Below, piece after piece: positions 32,480 to 40,590 of a DNA stretch of 64,000 bases. The translations under genes were made by a program, and so were the position numbers. Below the pieces are notes generated by a model. It saw only the letters and a list, made by a program, of their open reading frames with translations, searched no databases and was not told where the DNA came from. Position 1 is the first letter of the stretch. Each line of letters begins with the position of its first letter. Source of the stretch: Pelodictyon phaeoclathratiforme BU-1 (lineage in GTDB: Bacteria; Bacteroidota; Chlorobiia; Chlorobiales; Chlorobiaceae); assembly GCF_000020645.1 (NCBI RefSeq), contig NC_011060.1:1316501-1380500 (forward strand), given 5' to 3'.

Positions 32480-33355
32480 TTATGGAACGGCAATCTTGCC
32501 TTCAGCGAGTACCTGTTCAGCGCCATTTTCCTGACCGGTATAGCGGACCATTAGCTCTCCGCTCCGAAAATCAACACCTTTTTGGGGGGTGAGGGCAAGG
32601 AGCATGGTGCGTTTTGCATTGGGTGTATAAACGGCCACTCCTTTTATCAGGGCAACGGAGATGGCCTTGTTTCCCGGCGCTTTCCAGAGCACCTCGACAT
32701 CACCATAGGTAGAGCGAGTTCCTTCACGCTGAATGGTCAAAGCCAGCGCCGGTTTCCCCTCATTGCCTTTCGGGTCAAGACGAAGGCCGCTCAGTCGTGC
32801 TGTTGCTGTCAGCGAACCGTGGCGCACAATGACCGGAATCGTCACTCCATAGATCGGCACCAGTTTGATCTGTATACCACGGCTCACCGAATCGGGTTTG
32901 ACCGCATTCTCGGCAGTGGGTATCAAACGAAAGCTGAGATGGGAGCGGTACTCACCATCAGCAAGATCAGAGGGTTTGCGCAACATCATGCGCACCATCT
33001 GCACCTGGCGGGGCTCAAGGATCACCCTGCGCGGGGTAAAACGGACGAAGGTATCAGCAAAGCGGTCATTCGGATCAGCCGGGGTACCTTTCTCGATCTC
33101 CTTGATCTCTCCGTTTTCGCTCATGCGACACTGCACAAAGGAGATGGCATAGGTGTGCGCCTTGTCGCTGCGGTTGACCAGAGCCAGTTCAGTGGTCGGC
33201 ATATTCCCCTCAAAGACAATCCGTGTAGGGGTTACCAGCAGATCCTGAAGTGAATAGCCAGCAGAAGCAGGCTCATCGGCAGCCAGGGTTGATTTGGTGG
33301 AACTGCAAAATGTAGCCATCATAAAGAGGGCCGAAAGCAGGTGCTTGATGTTCAT
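32480..33355 (-). CDS. Periplasmic pilus chaperone (PapD-like)
   Basis: A 291-residue exported protein: signal peptide 1-26 (MNIKHLLSALFMMATF), then two Ig-like domains. Domain 1 starts SLQDLLVTPTRIVFEGNMPTTELALVNRS and contains TFVRFTPRRVILEPRQVQMVRMMLRKP near 103-129, the equivalent of the G1 strand that completes subunits; EYRSHLSFRL near 137-146 is the conserved pattern ahead of domain 2. The usual pair of basic cleft residues can be met by the Arg in TPTRIVF and the Lys in MLRKP. It would hold the DUF4402 subunits and deliver them to the usher-like protein. Its 5-prime neighbour is a subunit gene. Confidence 0.82.
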   Translation of the reverse strand: MNIKHLLSALFMMATFCSSTKSTLAADEPASAGYSLQDLLVTPTRIVFEGNMPTTELALVNRSDKAHTYAISFVQCRMSENGEIKEIEKGTPADPNDRFADTFVRFTPRRVILEPRQVQMVRMMLRKPSDLADGEYRSHLSFRLIPTAENAVKPDSVSRGIQIKLVPIYGVTIPVIVRHGSLTATARLSGLRLDPKGNEGKPALALTIQREGTRSTYGDVEVLWKAPGNKAISVALIKGVAVYTPNAKRTMLLALTPQKGVDFRSGELMVRYTGQENGAEQVLAEGKIAVP

Positions 33356-33530
33356 AGAGGTTAATAGAAACTATTTTAAGGATGGCATAGTGAACCGTAA
33401 AAGCGCAACAATACGCTCAAGATAGGTAAAGAGCGTGTAATTCACTATTGATTATTGGCGGATGAAGCGGGAGTGATGGTAACGCTTTCCCGTGCAGGAG
33501 TGAAACGAAAAGAGTTTGCTTTTACGCCCA

Positions 33531-33574
33531 ACATACGGGGAAGCCGGAAAATTAATGCCAGTCTTCCCGTATGT
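33531..33574. terminator. Hairpin between subunit gene and chaperone gene
   Basis: ACATACGGGGAAG at 33531-33543 pairs with CTTCCCGTATGT at 33563-33574 with one bulged G. It follows the stop of the subunit gene ending at 33606 (minus strand) but lacks a clear U tract, so it may attenuate or protect the upstream message instead of ending it. Confidence 0.5.
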
Positions 33575-33605
33575 GTACAGGAGAATGCGAGTTGCGAAGA
33601 GTTAC

Positions 33606-34133
33606 TTATTGGTATAATACAGTTACATCAAAAGTGCCATTGTAGACCCCTGAAGGCTGAGCTGCAGCGACAGCCAGTTTTGCGCCAACCTTGAAAGTTC
33701 CTTGACCGGCAGGATCACTCAGCGTACCTTTATTGTCGATCAAGTTACTGGTAAAGTTTGTAACTGCCATGTCAGTAATAACAAGAGCACCAGTTTTATG
33801 GAGAGTTGCAGCACCTGGTAAAGTTACAGAATAACCTGTACCACTATCACCTGAGACAGCAAATTGAGCTGGACTCTGTGTTATCTGAGTGGTCACCGTT
33901 ACAGCAAAAGAGTCATTCGTTCCACTTGCAGCAACCGTAACTGTTCCTGGTGTTTCTGCATCGGGAATAATGTGTCCAAAGGTTAGAACGCCACCATTCA
34001 CTCCATCTGCATCCTGTGAAACCGTGAGCGCACCCGCAATTGTTGCTGTTGCATGGCCTGTTGCAGCATAGGCATTGGACCCTGAAGCAAGCAAAGCAGC
34101 CATACCGACGAGTGCCAAAATTCTCTTTTTCAT
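33606..34133 (-). CDS. DUF4402-type pilus subunit
   Basis: A 175-residue exported protein: signal peptide 1-23 (KKRILALVGMAALLASGSNA), mature start ATGHATATIAGALTVSQDAD, LTFGHIIPDAETPGTVTV, and the final strand GVYNGTFDVTVLYQ. No Cys in the mature part. The signal peptide is nearly the same as that of the subunit at 35506, evidence of recent duplication, while mature parts differ. Broken transposase genes lie just upstream. Confidence 0.8.
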   Translation of the reverse strand: MKKRILALVGMAALLASGSNAYAATGHATATIAGALTVSQDADGVNGGVLTFGHIIPDAETPGTVTVAASGTNDSFAVTVTTQITQSPAQFAVSGDSGTGYSVTLPGAATLHKTGALVITDMAVTNFTSNLIDNKGTLSDPAGQGTFKVGAKLAVAAAQPSGVYNGTFDVTVLYQ

Positions 34134-34363
34134 AGGTTGTTATTTTTTTCTTAGTAAGGTATAAAGTATATATCGACATAGGTTCCAATATATATAAATC
34201 ACAAACCGTTTATATGTTTTTTATCACTGGTGTCCAACTGTTGAAAAAATAAATCCATATAGATTATAATAATAAAATAGAATACGAGGTTTTTTAACCG
34301 TTACCGACTTGAAAATGCCTGCGATCTTCAATCATTTTATAATTCTTCACCAAGGAATGATCG

Positions 34364-34577
34364 ATGTACACAGGAAAAAAGTTGGTTGAACACCTGTCGC
34401 TTTATCAATTTCGCCTGGGTGTTAAGCGATACAACGGCCTTTTCAAGGTTCAATCGTTCATCTGCCTTGATCAATATCTCTCCCTGTTCTTTGCACAACT
34501 GACCTATCGAGAAAGTCTTCGTGATATCACGACATGTCAGCTCGACATGCAGAACAAATGGTATCTCATGGGCATTC
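34364..34577 (+). pseudogene. Fragment of an IS4-type transposase (DUF4372 end)
   Basis: MYTGKKLVEHLSLYQF followed by FFAQLTYRESLRDI and KWYLMGIRG match the N-terminal 70 or so residues of IS4-group transposases that carry DUF4372. The rest of that gene is missing; the frame continues directly into unrelated transposase text at about 34578. Confidence 0.65.
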
Positions 34578-34800
34578 GTGGAGCACAAGAAGGCTTATGA
34601 TGATTTTCTTATTCAGAAGAGAACGCCCAAGCGCGGCCTGGTAGTCACGTATAATAATGAAGCAATAAGCCGACACATTAGCCGATATGCGGGATTCCAG
34701 GCACTGCTTTCCAATGGCATCAAGGATCCTATCGAAGTCATGAGGGTTTACCGTGACAAGGATGCAGTAGAGAAGTGCTTCGACGACCTGAAAAACTCGT
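34578..34800 (+). pseudogene. Fragment of an IS1634-type transposase
   Basis: VEHKKAYDDFLIQKRTPKRG then VTYNNEAISRHISRYAGFQA and MRVYRDKDAVEKCFDDLKNS match the C-terminal third of IS1634-group transposases (the YRDKDAVEKCFDDLKN block carries the last catalytic Glu). It begins at the break of the IS4-type fragment, and similarity ends at about 34800. Confidence 0.65.
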
Positions 34801-34837
34801 TTTATAGTTGGACAGTAGTGTTTTTTTTATAAATCTC

Positions 34838-35375
34838 TACGGGTCATATTCCCCGCCGCTTGCGGCGTGATATGATGTATATTAGTTGGCATGAGCGAAT
34901 ATATTCACAAGAGCCACAATGTCACCGTTCTGATGTATCACATAGTGCTACCAGCAAAGTATAGACGCGTGATTTTTGATAATGAGGTGGATGAAGTCCT
35001 AAAAGACGTGTGCTTGGACATAGAAAATCGTTATCAGATCAAGTTCCTGGAAATTGGTACAGATAAAGATCATGTGCATTTTTTGGTGCAATCAGTGCCA
35101 ACGTATAGTGTCACGAAAATCGTGACGATGATAAAGAGTATTTCTGCTCGAGAAGTGTTCAGGCGATGTCCCAAAGTAAAAAAACTGTTGTGGGGTGGTG
35201 AGATGTGGACGGATGGGTATTATGCCGGAACGGTTGGAAAGCATGGAAATGAAGACATGATAGGCAAGTATGTCAAAGGGCAGGGCGGTACGTATCAGAA
35301 ACGCTACAGTGATTATCAGTTGTCACTGTTCTAAAAGAGGAAATCTTCAATACCCCGCTGCTTGCGGCGGGGATT
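34838..35375 (+). mobile_element. IS200/IS605-family insertion sequence (TnpA only)
   Basis: A complete-looking single-gene element. Left-end hairpin CGCCGC-TT-GCGGCG at 34854-34867; right-end hairpin CCCCGC...GCGGGG at 35353-35372, sharing CCCCGC(C/T)GCTTGCGGCG with the left. Such subterminal hairpins are what TnpA recognises. There are no terminal inverted repeats or target duplication, as expected. Outer limits are approximate to some 10 bases. Confidence 0.82.
34891..35334 (+). CDS. tnpA: IS200/IS605 transposase TnpA (HUH, Y1 type)
   Basis: A 147-residue single-strand transposase. HNVTVLMYHIVLPAKYRR at the N-terminus, the HUH motif HVHFL near residues 64-68, SISAREVFRRCPKVKKLLWGG, and a Tyr-rich DGYYAGTVGKHG near 114-125 that should hold the catalytic Tyr. 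Full length for the family, start MSEYIHKSHN. It moves one DNA strand by cutting beside the hairpins flanking the gene. No TnpB/IscB companion is present. Confidence 0.9.
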   Translation: MSEYIHKSHNVTVLMYHIVLPAKYRRVIFDNEVDEVLKDVCLDIENRYQIKFLEIGTDKDHVHFLVQSVPTYSVTKIVTMIKSISAREVFRRCPKVKKLLWGGEMWTDGYYAGTVGKHGNEDMIGKYVKGQGGTYQKRYSDYQLSLF

Positions 35376-35450
35376 CTTTATTGGAGTTGATGCGCTTTTT
35401 GTGGAGGGCTTGTATCGAACGGCTATGCGGAGACGATGCTAAAATAAAAT

Positions 35451-35492
35451 AATGCCTCTTCTTCGAAAGGAGATCTTTCGCGAAGAGGCATT
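35451..35492 (-). terminator. Intrinsic terminator after the first pilus subunit gene
   Basis: AATGCCTCTTC at 35451-35461 pairs perfectly with GAAGAGGCATT at 35482-35492. On the minus strand the stem is followed by ATTTTATTTTAG. It lies 14 bases after the subunit stop. Confidence 0.85.
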
Positions 35493-35505
35493 GACTTTGT
35501 GTTAC

Positions 35506-36006
35506 TTATTGATATACAACAGTTACTTTGAATGTCCCGGCATATATTCCGGACTTCTGATCTGAAGGTACCTCAAGTACACCACCAACAGAGAATGTTC
35601 CCTTACCCTTAGGATCAAGTGTAAGGCTTGTTGCAGATTCAGCCAACTCAGCTTTCATGCTACCTTGTCCAGCGTCTCCAACCAATTCTACGCTTTGTTC
35701 TGCATCTATATCGCATATACAGCTAGCACCTCCACTGACAGAGAATTGGGCTGCTCTGGTCGGTGATGTACCTGCGTTGATTTGTGTAGGACCGTCAAAA
35801 TTGGCTGTTCCATCTGCAGCAACGGTAACTTTCCCTCCGCTACCAGGTACCATGGTTCCGAAAGAGAGCCCTTTATTGGAATTTGTTATCGTTAAAGCGG
35901 TTACAATTTTTGCTACCGCATCCGCACTAGCTGTTTCCGCCTGAGCCTCACTACCAAAGGCAAGCAAAGCTGCCATACATCCGAGTGCCAAAATTCTTTT
36001 TTTCAT
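35506..36006 (-). CDS. DUF4402-type pilus subunit (first of locus)
   Basis: A 166-residue exported protein with signal peptide 1-23 (KKRILALGCMAALLAFGSEAQ). Mature start ETASADAVAKIVTALTITNS, GLSFGTMVPGSGGKVTV, and end GIYAGTFKVTVVYQ. Two closely spaced Cys (GASCICDIDAE near residues 95-100) are unlike its relatives. It has its own terminator and is cut off from the rest of the locus by transposon debris and the IS200 element, so it is likely transcribed alone. Confidence 0.8.
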   Translation of the reverse strand: MKKRILALGCMAALLAFGSEAQAETASADAVAKIVTALTITNSNKGLSFGTMVPGSGGKVTVAADGTANFDGPTQINAGTSPTRAAQFSVSGGASCICDIDAEQSVELVGDAGQGSMKAELAESATSLTLDPKGKGTFSVGGVLEVPSDQKSGIYAGTFKVTVVYQ

Positions 36007-36553
36007 GATAATTCTCCTTTGTGTGATTTAAATATCTATCGTTTGTCAAAAAAACTGGAAGCTCTGTAATCTGATTGCCTGATGAAGGTTTGTTAAAACA
36101 TCCTTTCCCGATCAGCGCCATCTTTCTACTGGTAGAAATATATATAAAATATGGATATTTGCAAATAAATATATATACGCCACCCCCTTATTATTTCCGC
36201 GTTATTACAATTTTTTTTATTGAAAAAATCTTAAAATGTTTATTTATAGAGTTTTAAAAAAAGTTAGAAACGGCGATCTCTCTGGTGATGCGCTTGGGTA
36301 TATATATATGCGGGGTGAATGATACGTGTTTTTTATACACTGGAGCAGGAGCCCTTTCTTTTTTCGGTGAATTTGGTGGGTTGACTTATGCCGGGAGGGG
36401 ATCGCGAAAAGAAAGAGCTTTTTTTTCGGGCGCCTTACCTGCTGATCACTATATTCTGTACCGCTCAATGGCGGGCGCTGTTACGGAGTGTTCACGGTGA
36501 CTTTCGGTAACGCGAAATCATGAAATAAGTTATCTTAACAGCACGCATATTGT
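36007..36553. promoter_or_regulatory. Divergent intergenic region (547 bases), pilus subunit versus cobU
   Basis: Very AT-rich between 36120 and 36260 (TATATATAAAATATGG, TATATATACGCC), fitting a promoter for the minus-strand subunit gene. The cobU side (36280-36550) was checked for cobalamin riboswitch blocks (CCCGCAACTG, AGTCAGGAGACCTGCC) and none is present. Confidence 0.4.
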
Positions 36554-37090
36554 ATGGAACGAACCATCACACCGAATATTTATTATGTCACTGGCGGGGC
36601 GCGGAGCGGTAAAAGCTCGTTTGCCTTGCAGCTTGCAAAGCCTTACTACAGTCGCGTTTTTCTTGCGACGGCGGAGCCCTTTGACGGGGAGATGGTACAG
36701 CGTATCAGTAAGCATCGGGAGGAGCGGGGTGAGCAGTTCACAACGGTTGAGGAGCCGCTTGCTCTTGATCGTGCCCTCCTGCACCTGCCGGAAGGTACTG
36801 ATGTGGTGCTGCTCGATTGCCTGACCGTCTGGACCGGAAACCTGATGCACTACGGCGAGGGGAAGGGAGAGGGGGAGATTGACCAGCAGATTGAGCGCTT
36901 TCTTGAGGTATTGCGTCATCCTCCCTGCGATATGATTCTTGTTTCCAATGAGGTGGGGATGGGCATTGTGCCGGAGAATGCCATGGCCAGAAGGTTTCGC
37001 GATATTGCCGGTATCATCAACCAGCGGGTTGCCGCACTCGCAACGGAGGCTTGGCTGCTTTGCAGTGGTCTGCCGATTCGGCTGAAATAA
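36554..37090 (+). CDS. cobU: Adenosylcobinamide kinase / adenosylcobinamide-phosphate guanylyltransferase
   Basis: A 178-residue bifunctional enzyme that phosphorylates adenosylcobinamide and activates it with GMP. P-loop VTGGARSGKSSFALQLA near residues 12-28; FLATAEPFDGEM near 35-46; SKHREERGEQFTTVEEPL near 52-69 with the guanylylated His; VVLLDCLTVWTGNLM near 84-98; ILVSNEVGMGIVPENAMARRFRD near 127-149 (landmark text). Length is typical. First gene of cobU-cobT-cobS. Confidence 0.95.
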   Translation: MERTITPNIYYVTGGARSGKSSFALQLAKPYYSRVFLATAEPFDGEMVQRISKHREERGEQFTTVEEPLALDRALLHLPEGTDVVLLDCLTVWTGNLMHYGEGKGEGEIDQQIERFLEVLRHPPCDMILVSNEVGMGIVPENAMARRFRDIAGIINQRVAALATEAWLLCSGLPIRLK

Positions 37091-37141
37091 CCTCGAAAAT
37101 GTATTGAGTAACCAATTAATAGAGTAATGAGAGAATCTATC

Positions 37142-38206
37142 ATGCCTGAAAAGTTGCAGTTATTGCTGGATCGAATTAAACCTGCCTCCCGGTCGCTGAG
37201 TGATGCGGCCCGAGCCCATCTTGATGATTTGACCAAACCGCAGGGGAGTCTTGGCCGTTTGGAGGAGATTGCTCTTAAATATGTTCTGGCGACCGGCAAC
37301 CTGAGCCCGTTGCTTTCAAAAAAGAAAATCTGCTGTTTTGCCGCCGATCATGGTGTGGCGGCTGAAGGGGTTTCGGCTTTTCCGGCAGAGGTGACTCCTC
37401 AGATGGTTTATAACATGCTCGGTGGCGGAGCGGCCATTAATGTGCTGACGCGTCATGCGGGTGTTGACCTCGATGTGGTGGATATGGGTGTGAACCATGA
37501 TTTTCCTGATCTGGCAGGGCTCGTCAAAAGAAAGGTGCAGCCGGGAAGCGCCAATATGGCTACCGGCCCCGCCATGAGTGAGGAGGATGCCCTGCAGGCT
37601 CTGCTTTGCGGTGCTGAACTGGCGGCTGAAGCCCAGGAGGCGGGCTACCATCTCCTTGGAACCGGTGAGATGGGGATTGCCAATACCACTCCGGCAACGG
37701 CGCTCTATGCTGTTTTGCTTGATGTATCGGTTGAGAGCATTACAGGAAGGGGCACCGGTATTGATGATGAGCGCCTGCTCCACAAGATTGCTGTTATCAA
37801 ACAGGCGATTGCCGTTAATGGCTCCCGCTGCACCACGCCGTTCGCGACGCTTGCCGCGCTTGGTGGTTACGAAATTGCGGCCATTGCCGGATTCATTCTT
37901 GGCGCAGCCGCAGCCCGCACTCCTGTGGTTGTTGATGGCTTTATCTCTTCTGCAGGAGCGGTGGTGGCGCTCAAACTCTGCCCGGCAGTTGAAGACTATC
38001 TTTTTTTCAGCCATCTCTCCAATGAACAGGGGCACAGGGCAGTTATGGAGAAGCTTGGCGCCCGGCCGATTCTTGATCTTGATCTTCGCCTTGGTGAGGG
38101 GACGGGTGCGGCTATTGCTATGCAGCTTATTGAGGGCGCTGTAAAAATTTACAATGAGATGGCCACCTTCAGTGCTGCAAGGGTCAGTGAAAAAAGCGGG
38201 GAGTAG
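37142..38206 (+). CDS. cobT: Nicotinate-nucleotide:dimethylbenzimidazole phosphoribosyltransferase
   Basis: A 354-residue enzyme that makes alpha-ribazole phosphate from the lower-ligand base and nicotinate mononucleotide. DDLTKPQGSLGRLEEIA near residues 27-43, CFAADHGVAAEGVSAFPAEVT near 63-83, GGGAAINVL, LLGTGEMGIANTTPATAL near 170-187, ITGRGTGIDDERLLHK near 196-211, and the catalytic Glu region LRLGEGTGAAIA near 325-336 are all conserved. The frame opens at 37127, but GAGAGA before Met 37142 favours MPEKLQLL. Follows cobU by 51 bases. Confidence 0.95.
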   Translation: MPEKLQLLLDRIKPASRSLSDAARAHLDDLTKPQGSLGRLEEIALKYVLATGNLSPLLSKKKICCFAADHGVAAEGVSAFPAEVTPQMVYNMLGGGAAINVLTRHAGVDLDVVDMGVNHDFPDLAGLVKRKVQPGSANMATGPAMSEEDALQALLCGAELAAEAQEAGYHLLGTGEMGIANTTPATALYAVLLDVSVESITGRGTGIDDERLLHKIAVIKQAIAVNGSRCTTPFATLAALGGYEIAAIAGFILGAAAARTPVVVDGFISSAGAVVALKLCPAVEDYLFFSHLSNEQGHRAVMEKLGARPILDLDLRLGEGTGAAIAMQLIEGAVKIYNEMATFSAARVSEKSGE

Positions 38207-38209
38207 GGG

Positions 38210-38974
38210 ATGCTGAGCGGCCTTGTTACAGCGTTGAGAACACTTACCCTCTTTCCTGTTCCCGGAAAGGAGACCGACACCTTCAGCCGCTCGCTTTTCT
38301 GGTTTCCTGTTGTGGGGTTGCTGCTTGGATCTATCCAGGCGGCGCTCGGCTATTTTACCTCTCTTCTTGGCTGGAATGAGCTGTCGGCTGCGTTTGTGGT
38401 GCTTGGCGGTATTGCGCTTACCAGAGGAATGCATGCCGATGGGCTTGCCGATCTGGCTGATGGTTTCTGGGGGGGCAGGACGAGGGAGTCGGCTCTGCGG
38501 ATTATGAAGGATCCCAACGTCGGCTCTTTTGGAGCCATCGCTCTCTCCGGCATGATGCTGCTCAAATGGATTGCCATCCTTAAGCTGGTTGATATCGGAG
38601 CGTTTGCATGCATTGCTGCAGGGGTACTGCTTGCCCGCTGGGTGCAGGTTCTCCTCGCCTCAGCGCTCCCTTACGCCCGCCGGGAGGGAGGCACGGCGCA
38701 ATCTTTTGTAAGCGGGGCAGGTGTTGTCCATATCGTGGTTACCTCCGCGCTGACGCTCTTGTTTCTTTTTCCGCTTCTTCATGCCGACCTTTATGCCAAC
38801 CTTTATGCCGTTGTCGCAATGATAAGCGCCGCACTCGCTGCCGCTTTGTTGACTGGCCTCTTGAGTTACCGCAAAATCGGGGGAGTTACCGGCGATGTGC
38901 TTGGGGCAGGAAGTGAGGTGACCGAGTTGTTTGTCTGGATTGCGGCAGCGCTCTCTGCCGCTCTCAAGGCGTAG
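38210..38974 (+). CDS. cobS: Adenosylcobinamide-GDP ribazoletransferase
   Basis: A 254-residue integral membrane enzyme that joins the nucleotide loop to adenosylcobinamide-GDP, the last step before cobalamin phosphate. ALRTLTLFPVPG near residues 7-18, TRGMHADGLADLADGFWGG near 72-90 with the Asp-rich catalytic motif, RIMKDPNVGSFGAIAL near 97-112, and GGVTGDVLGAGSEVTEL near 224-240 define the family. Multiple hydrophobic helices are spread through the chain. It starts three bases after cobT. Confidence 0.95.
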   Translation: MLSGLVTALRTLTLFPVPGKETDTFSRSLFWFPVVGLLLGSIQAALGYFTSLLGWNELSAAFVVLGGIALTRGMHADGLADLADGFWGGRTRESALRIMKDPNVGSFGAIALSGMMLLKWIAILKLVDIGAFACIAAGVLLARWVQVLLASALPYARREGGTAQSFVSGAGVVHIVVTSALTLLFLFPLLHADLYANLYAVVAMISAALAAALLTGLLSYRKIGGVTGDVLGAGSEVTELFVWIAAALSAALKA

Positions 38975-39003
38975 TCTCTGTTTTGTTGGGGGCGAAACAG
39001 TGA

Positions 39004-39696
39004 TCAGTCACGGTTTTCAACCTGAACGATTTTTCTTTCCGGCAGGATCACAGCCGTCAGCCTCCCCATGAGCGGGTTTTTGCTGTAGACGCAACCGGTG
39101 TCGATGGCGATCAGCCGTTCAAGCATTACTGGTACAGGAATTGCGGTGTGGCCGCAGACAACGGTTTTTTCCCATTTGTAGTTGTTGCTTTCAAGGAAGG
39201 TGGTACGCATGTGCACCCGTTGCCAGCAGAACTCTTCAGGTTTGTAGTAACGGATATTATCTTTGATGGAGAGTTCAGGATCGAGGCCTCCATGGGTAAA
39301 GAAATAGTGCTCGGTTTCAATGAAGTGCCGGCAATTACGAATAAAGAGCAGGTGCTCTTCCTCCAGATCGCAGCCGTCGAGGCTGTTGTAGGATGCAAGG
39401 GTGGCCTGCCCTCCGTTGCCGAGCCAGTTGTCTGAGCTGCAGTTGTCGAGATAATCAAGAAACATCAACTCATGATTGCCCATAAGGAAATGGCAGGAGT
39501 ACCTGCTGCTGAGTTCGATGAGAAAGTCAATTACCTCTTTTGAGTGATTACCACGGTCAATCATATCGCCTAAAAAAAGAAGCTGATCTTCAGCTTCAGG
39601 CTTAATCTGCCGGATCAGTTTTTTGAGGGGATGGAGGCAGCCGTGGATATCTCCGATAGCGATGATCCGACGGGTTTCTGATAACAAAGGTTGCAT
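39004..39696 (-). CDS. PP1/PP2A-like serine/threonine phosphoprotein phosphatase
   Basis: A 230-residue metallophosphatase. Metal-binding motifs are in order: GDIHG near residues 17-21, GDMIDRG near 43-49, GNHE near 73-76, and HGGLD and GHTAIP further on near 115 and 160. It resembles bacterial PrpA/diadenosine tetraphosphatase-like enzymes; either protein phosphatase or nucleotide phosphatase activity is possible, with the former likelier by length. It converges with cobS, 29 bases apart. Confidence 0.88.
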   Translation of the reverse strand: MQPLLSETRRIIAIGDIHGCLHPLKKLIRQIKPEAEDQLLFLGDMIDRGNHSKEVIDFLIELSSRYSCHFLMGNHELMFLDYLDNCSSDNWLGNGGQATLASYNSLDGCDLEEEHLLFIRNCRHFIETEHYFFTHGGLDPELSIKDNIRYYKPEEFCWQRVHMRTTFLESNNYKWEKTVVCGHTAIPVPVMLERLIAIDTGCVYSKNPLMGRLTAVILPERKIVQVENRD

Positions 39697-39810
39697 TGCG
39701 GTAGTAACATATTCTGTATTGCAACAATATCCATGCTTTCAAGCAGGATTGCCGATGCAACTCTTCTGGTTTCTGCTGTTTTGTTGATTGAAAATGGTGG
39801 TGAGTCTGCG

Positions 39811-40275
39811 CTATTTAAAATATTTCATTTCAACCGTCACCTCAAGCTCCTTGGTGTCGAGCGTAAAAACGGAATCGTTGAATTTAGGTCCGCCCATTCC
39901 AATTTTCGGGTTGTTTGAAACCCCGACACCCTCTTTTGGTATCCCGATAAAGTTGGTATCAAGTTTTCCATTATTGTTTTCGTCGTGCATGATGCTGACG
40001 GCGTAACTACCGTAAGGAAGATCTTCGAAGACAACGGTTTCGGTAGTGCCGGAGATTTTTTTCAGTTCCGAGGTATAAGCTTGCTCATGTTTGCCGGGAA
40101 ACCCTTTTTTTGAGTTGTAGAGTGAAACGCCAAGCATGCCCTTAAGGTGCTTTAACTCTATGATGTGTACCGTGATTTTTCCGGTTTGGGCGGCTGTTGT
40201 TTTGTTGATTTCATCGGCGGACAGAGTTGCGGTACCTATAAAAAAGAGTACAACAAAAAAGAAAATGTTCTTCAT
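39811..40275 (-). CDS. DUF2141 exported protein
   Basis: A 154-residue protein with a signal peptide 1-20 (MKNIFFFVVLFFIGTATLSA). The mature chain has ITVHIIELKHLKGMLGVSLYNSKKGFP near 34-60, the DUF2141 opening, YGSYAVSIMHDENNNGKLDTNFIG near 88-111 and PKEGVGVSNNPKIGMGGPKFN near 113-133, all typical of DUF2141. Frame open to 40323, but the signal peptide puts the start at 40275. Role unknown; single gene. Confidence 0.88.
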   Translation of the reverse strand: MKNIFFFVVLFFIGTATLSADEINKTTAAQTGKITVHIIELKHLKGMLGVSLYNSKKGFPGKHEQAYTSELKKISGTTETVVFEDLPYGSYAVSIMHDENNNGKLDTNFIGIPKEGVGVSNNPKIGMGGPKFNDSVFTLDTKELEVTVEMKYFK

Positions 40276-40590
40276 AGCGAGAAGGAGATACGTTTCACAG
40301 GGTTTCATCAAGAGCATGATCACTCAACATTGCGACTTCACTCACGTTGTGAGTATTGACCCAATATCGGTAATCATGGCATCAGGTACAAGCAGATAAC
40401 ATGGATAGAGCGTGATAACCGGTTTCGATGCTGCTGTTTTCGTTTATATCTTGTAAACATTGCGAATTAAAGCTAAATAGCTCTATCAGCAACCCGGATG
40501 TGTTGATGACAGAGTTTCCATCTCCCATTGTAACTGTGGTGATGCTGGACTGTCTGAGAAAAAACAGTGTTTGAAATACGGGAAACCGCG
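40276..40590. promoter_or_regulatory. Divergent intergenic region (315 bases)
   Basis: Separates the minus-strand DUF2141 gene from the plus-strand kinase gene, so two promoters are expected. No other gene, palindrome or RNA motif was recognised. Confidence 0.3.

Noticed and set aside
33455..33694. 79-codon plus-strand frame
   Set aside because: Overlaps the 3-prime end of a subunit gene on the other strand and a hairpin; no family resemblance.
36280..36550. Possible second cobalamin riboswitch before cobU
   Set aside because: None of the conserved blocks (CCCGCAACTG, GGGAAGG, the AGTCAGGAGACCTGCC end) is present.
37316..38434. 372-codon minus-strand open frame
   Set aside because: Antisense shadow of cobT and the start of cobS, both of which are unmistakable.
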